Origin: Campylobacter sp. CNRCH_2014_0184h
GTDB lineage: Bacteria; Campylobacterota; Campylobacteria; Campylobacterales; Campylobacteraceae
Length of the DNA: 64,000 bases
Reading direction: 5' to 3'
Assembly: GCF_025772985.1 (NCBI RefSeq)
Contig: NZ_JAKMTB010000004.1
Span: forward strand, 62,001 to 126,000
Shown here: positions 1 to 6,727 of the stretch, piece after piece
How the letters are laid out: each line of letters opens with the position of its first letter
How positions within the stretch are numbered: the first letter of the stretch is position 1
Translations under genes and position numbers: made by a program
Notes under the pieces: model-generated
Databases searched by the model: none
What the model was told of the DNA's origin: nothing
The model's input: only the letters and a program-made list of their open reading frames with translations

Positions 1-235
1 AATTTTCAACAAAAAAAGAATGATTAAAAATCAACTCATTTTTTTTATTCCATACAAAACATAGATCAAGTTCATCATCTTTGATATATTCAACCGTCTT
101 TTTCCACCAAATCCAAAAATCCTCATCTATGGTAAAAAAAACTTCACCTTCTTTTTTTATAGGTTCTATGTTTTCGTTTCTATATCTAAACACTGCTATT
201 TTTTCATTGTTTATCAAAAATAAATTTCTAATCAT
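1..235 (-). CDS. hypothetical protein, 3' part outside the window
   Basis: An open frame starts with ATG at 235 and stays open through base 1, giving at least 78 residues with no stop. It overlaps the end of the preceding minus-strand gene by 8 bases, so translational coupling is likely. The visible part is acidic and rich in aromatic residues, with a FWIWWKK stretch near residue 40, and has no signal peptide or membrane segment. I do not recognise the family. Its place makes it at least the seventh gene of the nucleotidyltransferase/Hsp70-like operon. The frame and overlap are seen directly; operon membership is inferred. Confidence 0.6.
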   Translation of the reverse strand, partial: MIRNLFLINNEKIAVFRYRNENIEPIKKEGEVFFTIDEDFWIWWKKTVEYIKDDELDLCFVWNKKNELIFNHSFFVEN

Positions 236-509
236 TCTTTTCCTTGTTTTGTTTTAACTTTTCAAGTTGAGTGACAAATTTTTTAATTTGTATTTTTTTA
301 GCTTTGCTTATTGTTTTAAGATTTGTATTAGTCGTTAAATTTTTATTAAAATCAAAAAAATCTTTTTCATTATATAGAGTATAATCTTCTTTAAAAGTGT
401 ATGTTTGCTGGTTTAAAGGAATGCGTATTTTAGCATTCCTTTCTATGTATTCTTCTTCTTCAATATTGCTATGCAAACTAAAACCATTCCAAAAATTCCA
501 ATTTCTCAT
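228..509 (-). CDS. hypothetical protein, 93 aa
   Basis: Small soluble-looking protein. Residues 1-15 are rich in Trp, Phe and Asn, an acidic EEEE patch follows near residue 17, and the C-terminal 30 residues are lysine-rich and probably helical. There is no signal peptide or recognisable domain. A purine-rich AAAAGAGA ribosome binding site precedes the ATG, the gene begins 16 bases after the second effector-like gene, and it overlaps the next gene by 8 bases. These spacings place it inside the operon. It could be an immunity-like or adaptor protein, but nothing in the sequence proves that. Confidence 0.6.
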   Translation of the reverse strand: MRNWNFWNGFSLHSNIEEEEYIERNAKIRIPLNQQTYTFKEDYTLYNEKDFFDFNKNLTTNTNLKTISKAKKIQIKKFVTQLEKLKQNKEKND

Positions 510-517
510 TTCGTCTC

Positions 518-1047
518 TTTTATTTTTAATCTTTTCTTACAAGTGTATTAAATTTGCTTGTAACATCATCATCACTTAAACTTGGATTAGCTTCTTTAAA
601 ACTTTCTTTTATAAAAGCAGAAATTTCACTTTTACTTGCTCCACTTTCAAGCTTTTTATCATCTACATAATTTGCTACATCATTAACATCAATCTTTTTC
701 TCACTTGCAGTTTTTAATAAAGAATTAACATCTGTTGCATCAAGCTTGCCTTCATCCACTTTTTTCGCAGTGAAATTCCAAAATTCAGCACTTGTTTTTA
801 AAGAGTATTTTTCATCTAAAGCTTTTATGGTTAAACCTGAACCTAAAGCTGTATCAACGGCTTTTTGTATATCTGTTTTTTCTTCATTAAGATTAATATT
901 TCCTGCTTTAATTTCACTCTTAAGATAATCAATATAAGCATTAATACTATCAAAATCTTCAGGTTTTTTATTGCTTTGTCTCATGGCTGCACCAAGATCT
1001 TCGACATTATCATCTTTATTAAACAATCCTGCGATTTGTCCTATTAT
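518..1047. repeat. 530-bp direct repeat, copy A
   Basis: This stretch appears identical, by reading, to 1225-1754 at an offset of 707 bases. It covers the last 173 codons of the 526-1203 gene plus a few bases after its stop. Identity ends abruptly at base 1048. Because protein and DNA are both identical, the copies arose by recent duplication or are kept alike by gene conversion. Confidence 0.9.
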
Positions 1048-1203
1048 GTTTAAAATGCTTGATAAGGTTCCAATATGAGGAAGTATAGCTCCAGCTAGCT
1101 TTCCAATTCCATCCATAATAGCCCCACCTATAGCTTTGCATGCACTACTTATTCCACTTACTATTGCACTACCTATACTACATACAGTATCCCAAAATCC
1201 CAT
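526..1203 (-). CDS. putative effector-like protein, glycine-rich hydrophobic N-terminus, conserved C-terminal module
   Basis: The protein has 225 residues. Residues 1-60 are hydrophobic and rich in Gly, Ala and Ile with many small-residue spacings (for example GIGKLAGAI), resembling membrane-active or pore-type peptides. Residues 53-225 are identical to residues 54-226 of the next upstream gene and are charged, mostly helical-looking and Lys/Asp/Ser-rich. A strong AAAGGAGA ribosome binding site precedes the ATG, stronger than that of its twin. It is not a family I recognise. The neighbouring Hsp70-like and GrpE-like genes suggest that the common C-terminus could be handled by a dedicated chaperone while the N-terminus varies. 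That role is speculation; the duplicated modular architecture is seen directly. Confidence 0.7.
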   Translation of the reverse strand: MGFWDTVCSIGSAIVSGISSACKAIGGAIMDGIGKLAGAILPHIGTLSSILNIIGQIAGLFNKDDNVEDLGAAMRQSNKKPEDFDSINAYIDYLKSEIKAGNINLNEEKTDIQKAVDTALGSGLTIKALDEKYSLKTSAEFWNFTAKKVDEGKLDATDVNSLLKTASEKKIDVNDVANYVDDKKLESGASKSEISAFIKESFKEANPSLSDDDVTSKFNTLVRKD

Positions 1204-1224
1204 TTTGTCTCCTTTGTTTTGAAT

Positions 1225-1754
1225 TTTTATTTTTAATCTTTTCTTACAAGTGTATTAAATTTGCTTGTAACATCATCATCACTTAAACTTGGATTAGCTT
1301 CTTTAAAACTTTCTTTTATAAAAGCAGAAATTTCACTTTTACTTGCTCCACTTTCAAGCTTTTTATCATCTACATAATTTGCTACATCATTAACATCAAT
1401 CTTTTTCTCACTTGCAGTTTTTAATAAAGAATTAACATCTGTTGCATCAAGCTTGCCTTCATCCACTTTTTTCGCAGTGAAATTCCAAAATTCAGCACTT
1501 GTTTTTAAAGAGTATTTTTCATCTAAAGCTTTTATGGTTAAACCTGAACCTAAAGCTGTATCAACGGCTTTTTGTATATCTGTTTTTTCTTCATTAAGAT
1601 TAATATTTCCTGCTTTAATTTCACTCTTAAGATAATCAATATAAGCATTAATACTATCAAAATCTTCAGGTTTTTTATTGCTTTGTCTCATGGCTGCACC
1701 AAGATCTTCGACATTATCATCTTTATTAAACAATCCTGCGATTTGTCCTATTAT
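1225..1754. repeat. 530-bp direct repeat, copy B
   Basis: Second copy of the 518-1047 repeat. It carries the 3' three quarters of the 1233-1913 gene and a few bases past its stop. The upstream boundary falls in the codons just before the shared IIGQIAGLF motif, so each copy keeps its own 5' sequence. Confidence 0.9.
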
Positions 1755-1913
1755 ACTTATGATGATTGATGCGGTTTTTAAGTGCGGATATTTATCGCCT
1801 AAAAATTTTTCAGCAAGAGCTAAAATAGATCCACTAATTACGCAAGCACTATTTACAATGTTTGCAAATTCACTAATGCGTTGGCGCATGTCAATAATTT
1901 TTGCTTGTTCCAT
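1233..1913 (-). CDS. putative effector-like protein, paralogue of the following gene
   Basis: The protein has 226 residues. Residues 54-226 match the downstream paralogue exactly. Residues 1-53 differ but are distantly alignable: both have a Pro-His pair followed by a Thr/Ser/Ile-rich hydrophobic run just before the junction, and both have a hydrophobic helix around residues 20-35. This N-terminus starts with a charged MEQAK segment rather than the glycine-rich segment of the twin. Its ribosome binding site (AAGAGA) is weaker. It begins 8 bases after the Hsp70-like gene, so co-transcription is very likely. Function is unknown; homology to its twin is certain. Confidence 0.7.
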   Translation of the reverse strand: MEQAKIIDMRQRISEFANIVNSACVISGSILALAEKFLGDKYPHLKTASIIISIIGQIAGLFNKDDNVEDLGAAMRQSNKKPEDFDSINAYIDYLKSEIKAGNINLNEEKTDIQKAVDTALGSGLTIKALDEKYSLKTSAEFWNFTAKKVDEGKLDATDVNSLLKTASEKKIDVNDVANYVDDKKLESGASKSEISAFIKESFKEANPSLSDDDVTSKFNTLVRKD

Positions 1914-1921
1914 TTTATCTC

Positions 1922-4120
1922 TTATTTTAATTTCGTTTCATCAAATTCTTTTATAGATTTTCCCTCTTTACAAACACAATGTTTTATAGTGTCAGGGCCT
2001 GTTATTTTTATGCATATTGCATCATCTTCTGCGTATTCTTTATCAAGACGCAAGGTTGTCATGCTTGTTTCACTAAGAGGAAGTTTGTTTGTACTAGCTC
2101 TTGAGTCTTTAGTGTAATAAATTTCAAATTCATCAATATCAGCATAATCAAATAATTGTTTTAATTCCCCACTATTTACATCTATGCTGTCTTTATCGAT
2201 GATCATTTCAAAATTTCCCTCACCATCATCTTTACCAATATAGTAGTTAAACTTAGCCTCATCATCAACACCTACTTCTGAAATAATGTTGAAATTTCCT
2301 CTTTTTCTACCATCAAGCAAGCCAAAAACAACCCCTGTCTTGCAAGTTACCTTTTTAGATAGATCTTGTTCTAAAGCTTCTTCTCCTTTTAGATCTTTTA
2401 TCATTTCATCTGCTTCTTGGGTTCCAAGTGGAGGGAAAATTTTATATTCTGTTACATCTCCATTTTCTTTTGCTTTGTTTATTAATTTCTCAAAAGCATC
2501 TTTTACTAGTTTTGATCTAGAAGAGTTTCCGCCTAAGAAAATATTTAAAGTTTTTAAACCTTCCATTTTTTGAGATGCTTTTTTGAAAGCTTGGTAAAAT
2601 TTATCAACCCCTTCATTTATTTTTGTTTCAAGGATAGAGAGTAATTTTTGTGGATCAAATACTAAAGACATTTCTTTTGTATCATTTTCTCCATCATCAT
2701 TTCTATTTAAATATATGTTTAATTTGTAAAAACCATCGCCATCCTCTTCTATTTTTCCAATTTTTAATAACTCATTTATGTTTTTTAAATCTTTAAAATT
2801 TTCTACATTTTCCCATAAAGGCCTGAGTAGTTCTTTGAGAATTGAAGTGTTTTTTCTAGCTTCTTGAGAATCTTTTATAACACTTTCATGTCCTCCAAAA
2901 GTTTGAGCATTTGCAGGCTTGGTAAAAGATATATTTTCTTTTATAAGTTCTTCTTTGTTTGTTTTTACGATCTCATATACTAAATACTCAAGTAAATTTT
3001 CCCCACCTAAGTATTGATCTCCATCAGCACCAAAATGTTCTATATCATAAGGATATTTTTTGCCTTTGCTTTTTCTTAAAATACCAAAGTCAAAGTCAGT
3101 AGTCCCTCCACCAAAATCAAACACACCATAATGCACAGGTTCTTCCATGTCTTTTTTTACAAAGTCATATTCTTTTAGCGCACTTATCGCATAAGCAGCA
3201 GGCTCACTTGCGCTTAAGATCACTTTAAATCTTTGGTTAAATTCTTCACTACAAAGAACAGCAAAAGGTATAGATCTTTTGATTCCTCTTTCAAAGCTTT
3301 CTTTGATTTTATTTCTAACTTGCAAAGAGTATTTAACAGGAAAAGAAAGCAAGTATTCTAAATATATACCACTATACATATTGTTAATATATCTTCCTAT
3401 ATAATAAGCATAAATCTCTATAGGATTTAAATCTTTATCATCACATTCTACAAAGTCTTTTAGTGTTTTTATTAATCCAGTTTTATCTTTTATGCGAAAT
3501 TTATTTTCACTGCTTCCTGCCCATTGTTTTAAATTTGAGAAAAATCTATAAAAATCCTCATCTTCAGCATTATTTAAATTGCTTAAAGCAGCATGAGAGA
3601 CTGAGATGTCATTAAATTTTGTATAAGGGCGTGATTTGCAGTAATTATAAGCTCGCATAAAACTATCAATATCCGCAAACTCAACTATTGTTGGATTTTC
3701 ATAATCGTTTTTATTTTCTTCTTTTCTATTGCCACTTCCTATACGGATGAGTTGTTTGTGAGATCTTTCATCTAAAAATCCAGCTACCGTGCTTTTGGTT
3801 CCAAAGTCAATAGCAACTACACCTTTTTTGATGTCTAGTAAAGGTGATCTAGCGATCAAGTCTCCATCTTTTATTTTGATTGTTTTGGTATTAGAAGTTT
3901 CTTCCGATCTTCTATAAATATCCCAATGACCTCTATTGATATCTGTTAATAAACCCAAATCATATTCATCCAATCCTACTGCATGATAATCAACTTCTAA
4001 AAGAATTTTTTGTATTTCTTTTAGCTCTACTTCATCGCCATTTCTAATGCCTTCTATAGCTTGAAGTAAGCCATCGTCTTTATGTAAAATAATTTCTTTG
4101 ATATTTTTTGTTTGTTCCAT
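1922..4120 (-). CDS. Hsp70-like ATPase
   Basis: The 732-residue protein has an actin/Hsp70-type ATPase domain after an N-terminal extension of about 100 residues. Phosphate motif 1 (IDFGTKST) is at 104-111, the connect motif resembles SEPAAYA, phosphate motif 2 contains FDFGGGTTDFD, and the adenosine motif contains FLGGNSSRSK. These match the nucleotide-binding signatures of the DnaK family. The last 120 or so residues look beta-rich and are much shorter than the substrate-binding and lid domains of DnaK, so this is a divergent family member and not the housekeeping chaperone. AAGGAAA precedes the ATG. The gene lies 20 bases after the GrpE-like gene and 8 bases before the first effector-like gene, suggesting a specialised chaperone. 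ATPase identity is firm; client and role are inferred. Confidence 0.85.
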   Translation of the reverse strand: MEQTKNIKEIILHKDDGLLQAIEGIRNGDEVELKEIQKILLEVDYHAVGLDEYDLGLLTDINRGHWDIYRRSEETSNTKTIKIKDGDLIARSPLLDIKKGVVAIDFGTKSTVAGFLDERSHKQLIRIGSGNRKEENKNDYENPTIVEFADIDSFMRAYNYCKSRPYTKFNDISVSHAALSNLNNAEDEDFYRFFSNLKQWAGSSENKFRIKDKTGLIKTLKDFVECDDKDLNPIEIYAYYIGRYINNMYSGIYLEYLLSFPVKYSLQVRNKIKESFERGIKRSIPFAVLCSEEFNQRFKVILSASEPAAYAISALKEYDFVKKDMEEPVHYGVFDFGGGTTDFDFGILRKSKGKKYPYDIEHFGADGDQYLGGENLLEYLVYEIVKTNKEELIKENISFTKPANAQTFGGHESVIKDSQEARKNTSILKELLRPLWENVENFKDLKNINELLKIGKIEEDGDGFYKLNIYLNRNDDGENDTKEMSLVFDPQKLLSILETKINEGVDKFYQAFKKASQKMEGLKTLNIFLGGNSSRSKLVKDAFEKLINKAKENGDVTEYKIFPPLGTQEADEMIKDLKGEEALEQDLSKKVTCKTGVVFGLLDGRKRGNFNIISEVGVDDEAKFNYYIGKDDGEGNFEMIIDKDSIDVNSGELKQLFDYADIDEFEIYYTKDSRASTNKLPLSETSMTTLRLDKEYAEDDAICIKITGPDTIKHCVCKEGKSIKEFDETKLK

Positions 4121-4140
4121 TTTTTTCCTTTTAAATTTAT

Positions 4141-5064
4141 TTATTCCACTTCAACAAGTGAGTTATATGTGTTATTTGATATTCTAAAACCTACAAAAAG
4201 AACCTTTTTGATTTTGCCTTGGCTATTACCTTGGATTTTATCATGCTTATGATCATTAAATTTTTCACCTTCTTTTGTTTCAAAACGCTCTAAATTATCA
4301 TGATATTTTTCCAAGGCTTTATATAGTTTCTCAAAAAAATCAACATAATATTGCAAATCACTACTTTCTCTTAGTGTTTTTGTTTTGATTATAAAGTGAA
4401 GATTTTTTAAACTATCTAAATTTAATGTTTTAACAAGAAACTCACATTGATCTTTAACACCATTGCTATTAAACTCTCTTAAATTTTCTTTATTTGCTTG
4501 ATAGTATTCGTATAAAGAAAAATATGTATTTTCTTTTATATTATCTAGCTCGTTTTGAGTTTTTTCTAGCTTGTTTGTTTTATCTTTTAATCCAGCTTCG
4601 CACTCATTAAGTTTTTCTTCTTTGGATTTTAATTCATTTTGAGTTTTTTCTAATGCATTTAATGCACTGCTTAATTTATCTTTAAAGTTATTGGCTTTAT
4701 TTTTTTCATCTTTTAACTCATTTTGAGTTTTTTCTAATGTACTTTGAGTTTTTTCTAGCTCATTTATTTTGTCTTTTAATCTAACTTCGCACGCAGTGTG
4801 TTTTTCTTTTTCAGAATCTAACTCATTTTGAGTTTTCTTTAGTGTTTCTGAAGTTGTATCTAAATTCGTCCGAGATTGAAACAATTTCTCTTTAGAATCT
4901 TTTAATTCTTCTTGAGCTTTCTTAAGATCGTTTGAAGTTTTTTCTAGCTCTTTATTTAGATTTTGCAAAGCATGATCAACTTCTTTTTTATTGATCAACT
5001 CACCCTCAAAACCCATACCATTTTTATCTTTAATGCTAATGCTATAGGTGTTAAATTCACTCAT
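4141..5064 (-). CDS. coiled-coil protein with GrpE-like C-terminus
   Basis: The protein has 307 residues. Residues 30-175 form a long heptad-type coiled coil with recurring KTQNEL units. Residues 180-255 look like a helical bundle. Residues 266-274 (GEKFNDHKH) and the closing segment KVLFVGFRIS...LVEV resemble the GrpE signature, in which a G-x-x-F-D-P-x-x-H motif is followed by a beta-wing ending in GY-x-L...A-x-V-x-V. GrpE is the nucleotide exchange factor for DnaK, and this gene lies directly before an Hsp70-like gene, which supports a dedicated exchange factor or cochaperone. The coiled coil is much longer than in ordinary GrpE. The first codons overlap the preceding gene by 8 bases. The GrpE call is inferred from motif and context. 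Confidence 0.65.
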   Translation of the reverse strand: MSEFNTYSISIKDKNGMGFEGELINKKEVDHALQNLNKELEKTSNDLKKAQEELKDSKEKLFQSRTNLDTTSETLKKTQNELDSEKEKHTACEVRLKDKINELEKTQSTLEKTQNELKDEKNKANNFKDKLSSALNALEKTQNELKSKEEKLNECEAGLKDKTNKLEKTQNELDNIKENTYFSLYEYYQANKENLREFNSNGVKDQCEFLVKTLNLDSLKNLHFIIKTKTLRESSDLQYYVDFFEKLYKALEKYHDNLERFETKEGEKFNDHKHDKIQGNSQGKIKKVLFVGFRISNNTYNSLVEVE

Positions 5065-6271
5065 TGTTTTCTCCCTTTATTAGTTTATCTATAATACGAC
5101 AAGTTCTTTCAAATATTAATTTTTTGTCTTTTATTTTCTCCTTTTGCTCTTGATTTGCTTTTGCATAAGCTAAAATTTGCATGATGGATAATTTTGGTAA
5201 TCTGCTTGGGGATTTATCCATGCTTAGTATTTTTTGTGCATATTCATAAAGTATTTTTTCATTCTCATCATTAAATAATGAATTTAAATCTTTTGTGTGG
5301 TAGATGTTTATAGTTTTTAAAAGTTCTATAAAATTTGCACTGATTAAACTAGGCTCTTCATCATATAAAACATAAAGAACATTTTCTTTATTTAGTTTTT
5401 TAAATTTTTCTTTCACCTTTTCATTTGCTAAATAAAATGCTATGTTTTTACTGCTGATAAATACTTTTGGTTCTTTTTGTATATTATCTTGTTCATTTGC
5501 TTCATCTTGTTCTTTGTCGATGCGTTTTCTTGATTTTTTATTCATTTTTTCGGTTTCTTCTACCAAATCTTTAAATAAATCATCAGCAACTTCTATCAAA
5601 GCAGCCAAACGATCAAAATATCTTTTTTTATCATCATCAAGTTCTTCGCCTGCTTTGTATCTAGCTTTGTGTTCTACTTCAGCCCAAACGTGCTGTAAAA
5701 GAGTTTTGATTTGAATTTCTGCTTTGAAATTTGTAAAATCCTCGCTATTATACTTATCTTTATCCTCAATTAGCTTTAGCATTTTATCATCATAGCTTAT
5801 AACTAAATGTCTTCCAAGGTAACCAAATTTTCTTTCTTTTTTGATATCTTGTGTTTTATCTACGCTATTTTTCCAGTCGATATTGTCTTTGAGTTCTATT
5901 TTTAAAAGCTCATATAAGATGTTTTCATCTTTTAAAGAGGTGAGTAAAATTTTTACCCCAACTAAATCAGTGACTTCATCTAAAGGGTTTTTATATTTTG
6001 ATTTTTTATCATCTCTTGAAATTTTACCTTTGAAACTATCTATTGCTTTTGTTCTTGATTTTATTTCTATGGCATTTTTATCAAGTTTAACCTTGCCTTC
6101 TTTTATGGCATTATCTAATAATTTATCAATGTATTCAACCAAAATACATCTAAAAGATTCATATGAATTCCACTTGCTCTTATATTCATCTACTGTTTGT
6201 TCGATGTTATAGTGTGAGGTTGTATCGATACCATTATTTTTTGTTACAGAAGTATCATCTAAAGACATCAT
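5057..6271 (-). CDS. RelA/SpoT-type nucleotidyltransferase (synthetase only)
   Basis: The 404-residue protein contains the RelA/SpoT synthetase motifs in order: SRTK at 72-75 (ATP-binding Arg/Lys), DLVGVK at 102-107 (metal-binding Asp), GYLGRH at 150-155 (G-loop) and EIQIKT at 185-190, followed by HVWAEVEH at 194-201. No HD-type hydrolase domain precedes them, so it resembles small alarmone synthetases and toxSAS enzymes, which make (p)ppGpp or ppApp or pyrophosphorylate tRNA. Residues 230-404 are a charged, helical extension I cannot assign. Two Met codons (6271 and 6268) are possible; GGAG lies 10 bases upstream of the first. It is the promoter-proximal gene of the operon. Fold and motifs are clear; substrate is unknown. 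Confidence 0.85.
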   Translation of the reverse strand: MMSLDDTSVTKNNGIDTTSHYNIEQTVDEYKSKWNSYESFRCILVEYIDKLLDNAIKEGKVKLDKNAIEIKSRTKAIDSFKGKISRDDKKSKYKNPLDEVTDLVGVKILLTSLKDENILYELLKIELKDNIDWKNSVDKTQDIKKERKFGYLGRHLVISYDDKMLKLIEDKDKYNSEDFTNFKAEIQIKTLLQHVWAEVEHKARYKAGEELDDDKKRYFDRLAALIEVADDLFKDLVEETEKMNKKSRKRIDKEQDEANEQDNIQKEPKVFISSKNIAFYLANEKVKEKFKKLNKENVLYVLYDEEPSLISANFIELLKTINIYHTKDLNSLFNDENEKILYEYAQKILSMDKSPSRLPKLSIMQILAYAKANQEQKEKIKDKKLIFERTCRIIDKLIKGENNE

Positions 6272-6303
6272 AATATTTTTTCTCCGTTAAAATTAAAATA
6301 AAA

Positions 6304-6331
6304 ATTATACAAATCCCCCCCCCATTGTCAA
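6304..6331 (-). promoter_or_regulatory. promoter with G9 tract in the -35/-10 spacer
   Basis: Reading the minus strand, TTGACA at 6331-6326 is followed by a 16-base spacer and TATAAT at 6309-6304. Both boxes match the sigma-70 consensus exactly. Nine consecutive G residues (6323-6315) lie inside the spacer. Gain of one G would make the spacer the optimal 17 bases, so slipped-strand changes should alter promoter strength. It lies about 33 bases upstream of the nucleotidyltransferase start. The boxes and tract are seen; variable expression is inferred. Confidence 0.8.
6315..6323. repeat. homopolymeric C9/G9 tract
   Basis: Nine C residues on the plus strand in a strongly AT-rich region. Tracts of eight or more G/C are the usual phase-variation elements in Campylobacter. 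This one is in a promoter spacer and not a reading frame. Confidence 0.9.
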
Positions 6332-6373
6332 GATATTTAACTTTGTTAACAAATTATATTTTAGCTTTATGAC

Positions 6374-6395
6374 AGGTTGTGTCATGACACAAGCT
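6374..6395. promoter_or_regulatory. 22-bp palindrome, operator candidate
   Basis: The core at 6377-6392, TTGTGTCATGACACAA, is a perfect 16-bp palindrome. Two flanking bases on each side also pair after one mismatch, giving 22 bp. It lies between the divergent nucleotidyltransferase operon and the 6440 gene, just upstream of a TATCAT -10-like box at 6411. The symmetry is that of a homodimeric repressor site, but no cognate regulator is visible nearby. Confidence 0.6.
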
Positions 6396-6439
6396 GACAT
6401 GTGAAATTTGTATCATTTTAAAAAAAGAAAGGATTTAAA

Positions 6440-6727
6440 ATGGTAATAGTTGCGCTTTTATGTATGGTAGCAATGGTGTTTTTACATATTAGTTTGTTTT
6501 TGATGTTTTTTATGTTTGCTATGTTTGTATTTGGTATTTGTGTTGTGTATGGAGTTGTTGAGTTTATAGGCGGGGATGTTTTGGCAAGTTTATCAATGGT
6601 AGTTTTGTTTTTATGGGGAATTTATATGTATAAAAATGAAAAAGAGAAAGTATTTATCTATGGTTTATGCGCATGTGGTTTTGTGGGGTTGGTAGTATCA
6701 GCACTTCTTGATAAGCAAGTATTGTGA
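6440..6727 (+). CDS. small integral membrane protein, 95 aa
   Basis: Almost the whole protein is hydrophobic and rich in Met, Phe and Val. Three or four membrane segments can be drawn, roughly residues 2-38 (long enough for two helices), 46-63 and 70-88, separated by a charged YKNEKEK loop near residue 65. A good ribosome binding site (GAAAGGA) precedes the ATG. It is divergent from the nucleotidyltransferase operon across a palindromic operator candidate, and its last 70 bases overlap the convergent 6658-7830 gene. I do not recognise a family. It could be part of the neighbouring system, but the opposite strand makes that uncertain. Confidence 0.6.
   Translation: MVIVALLCMVAMVFLHISLFLMFFMFAMFVFGICVVYGVVEFIGGDVLASLSMVVLFLWGIYMYKNEKEKVFIYGLCACGFVGLVVSALLDKQVL

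Noticed and set aside
746-1769. Plus-strand open frames inside the twin effector-like genes
   Set aside because: They repeat exactly in both copies only because the DNA is duplicated; they have no start signals and are shadows.
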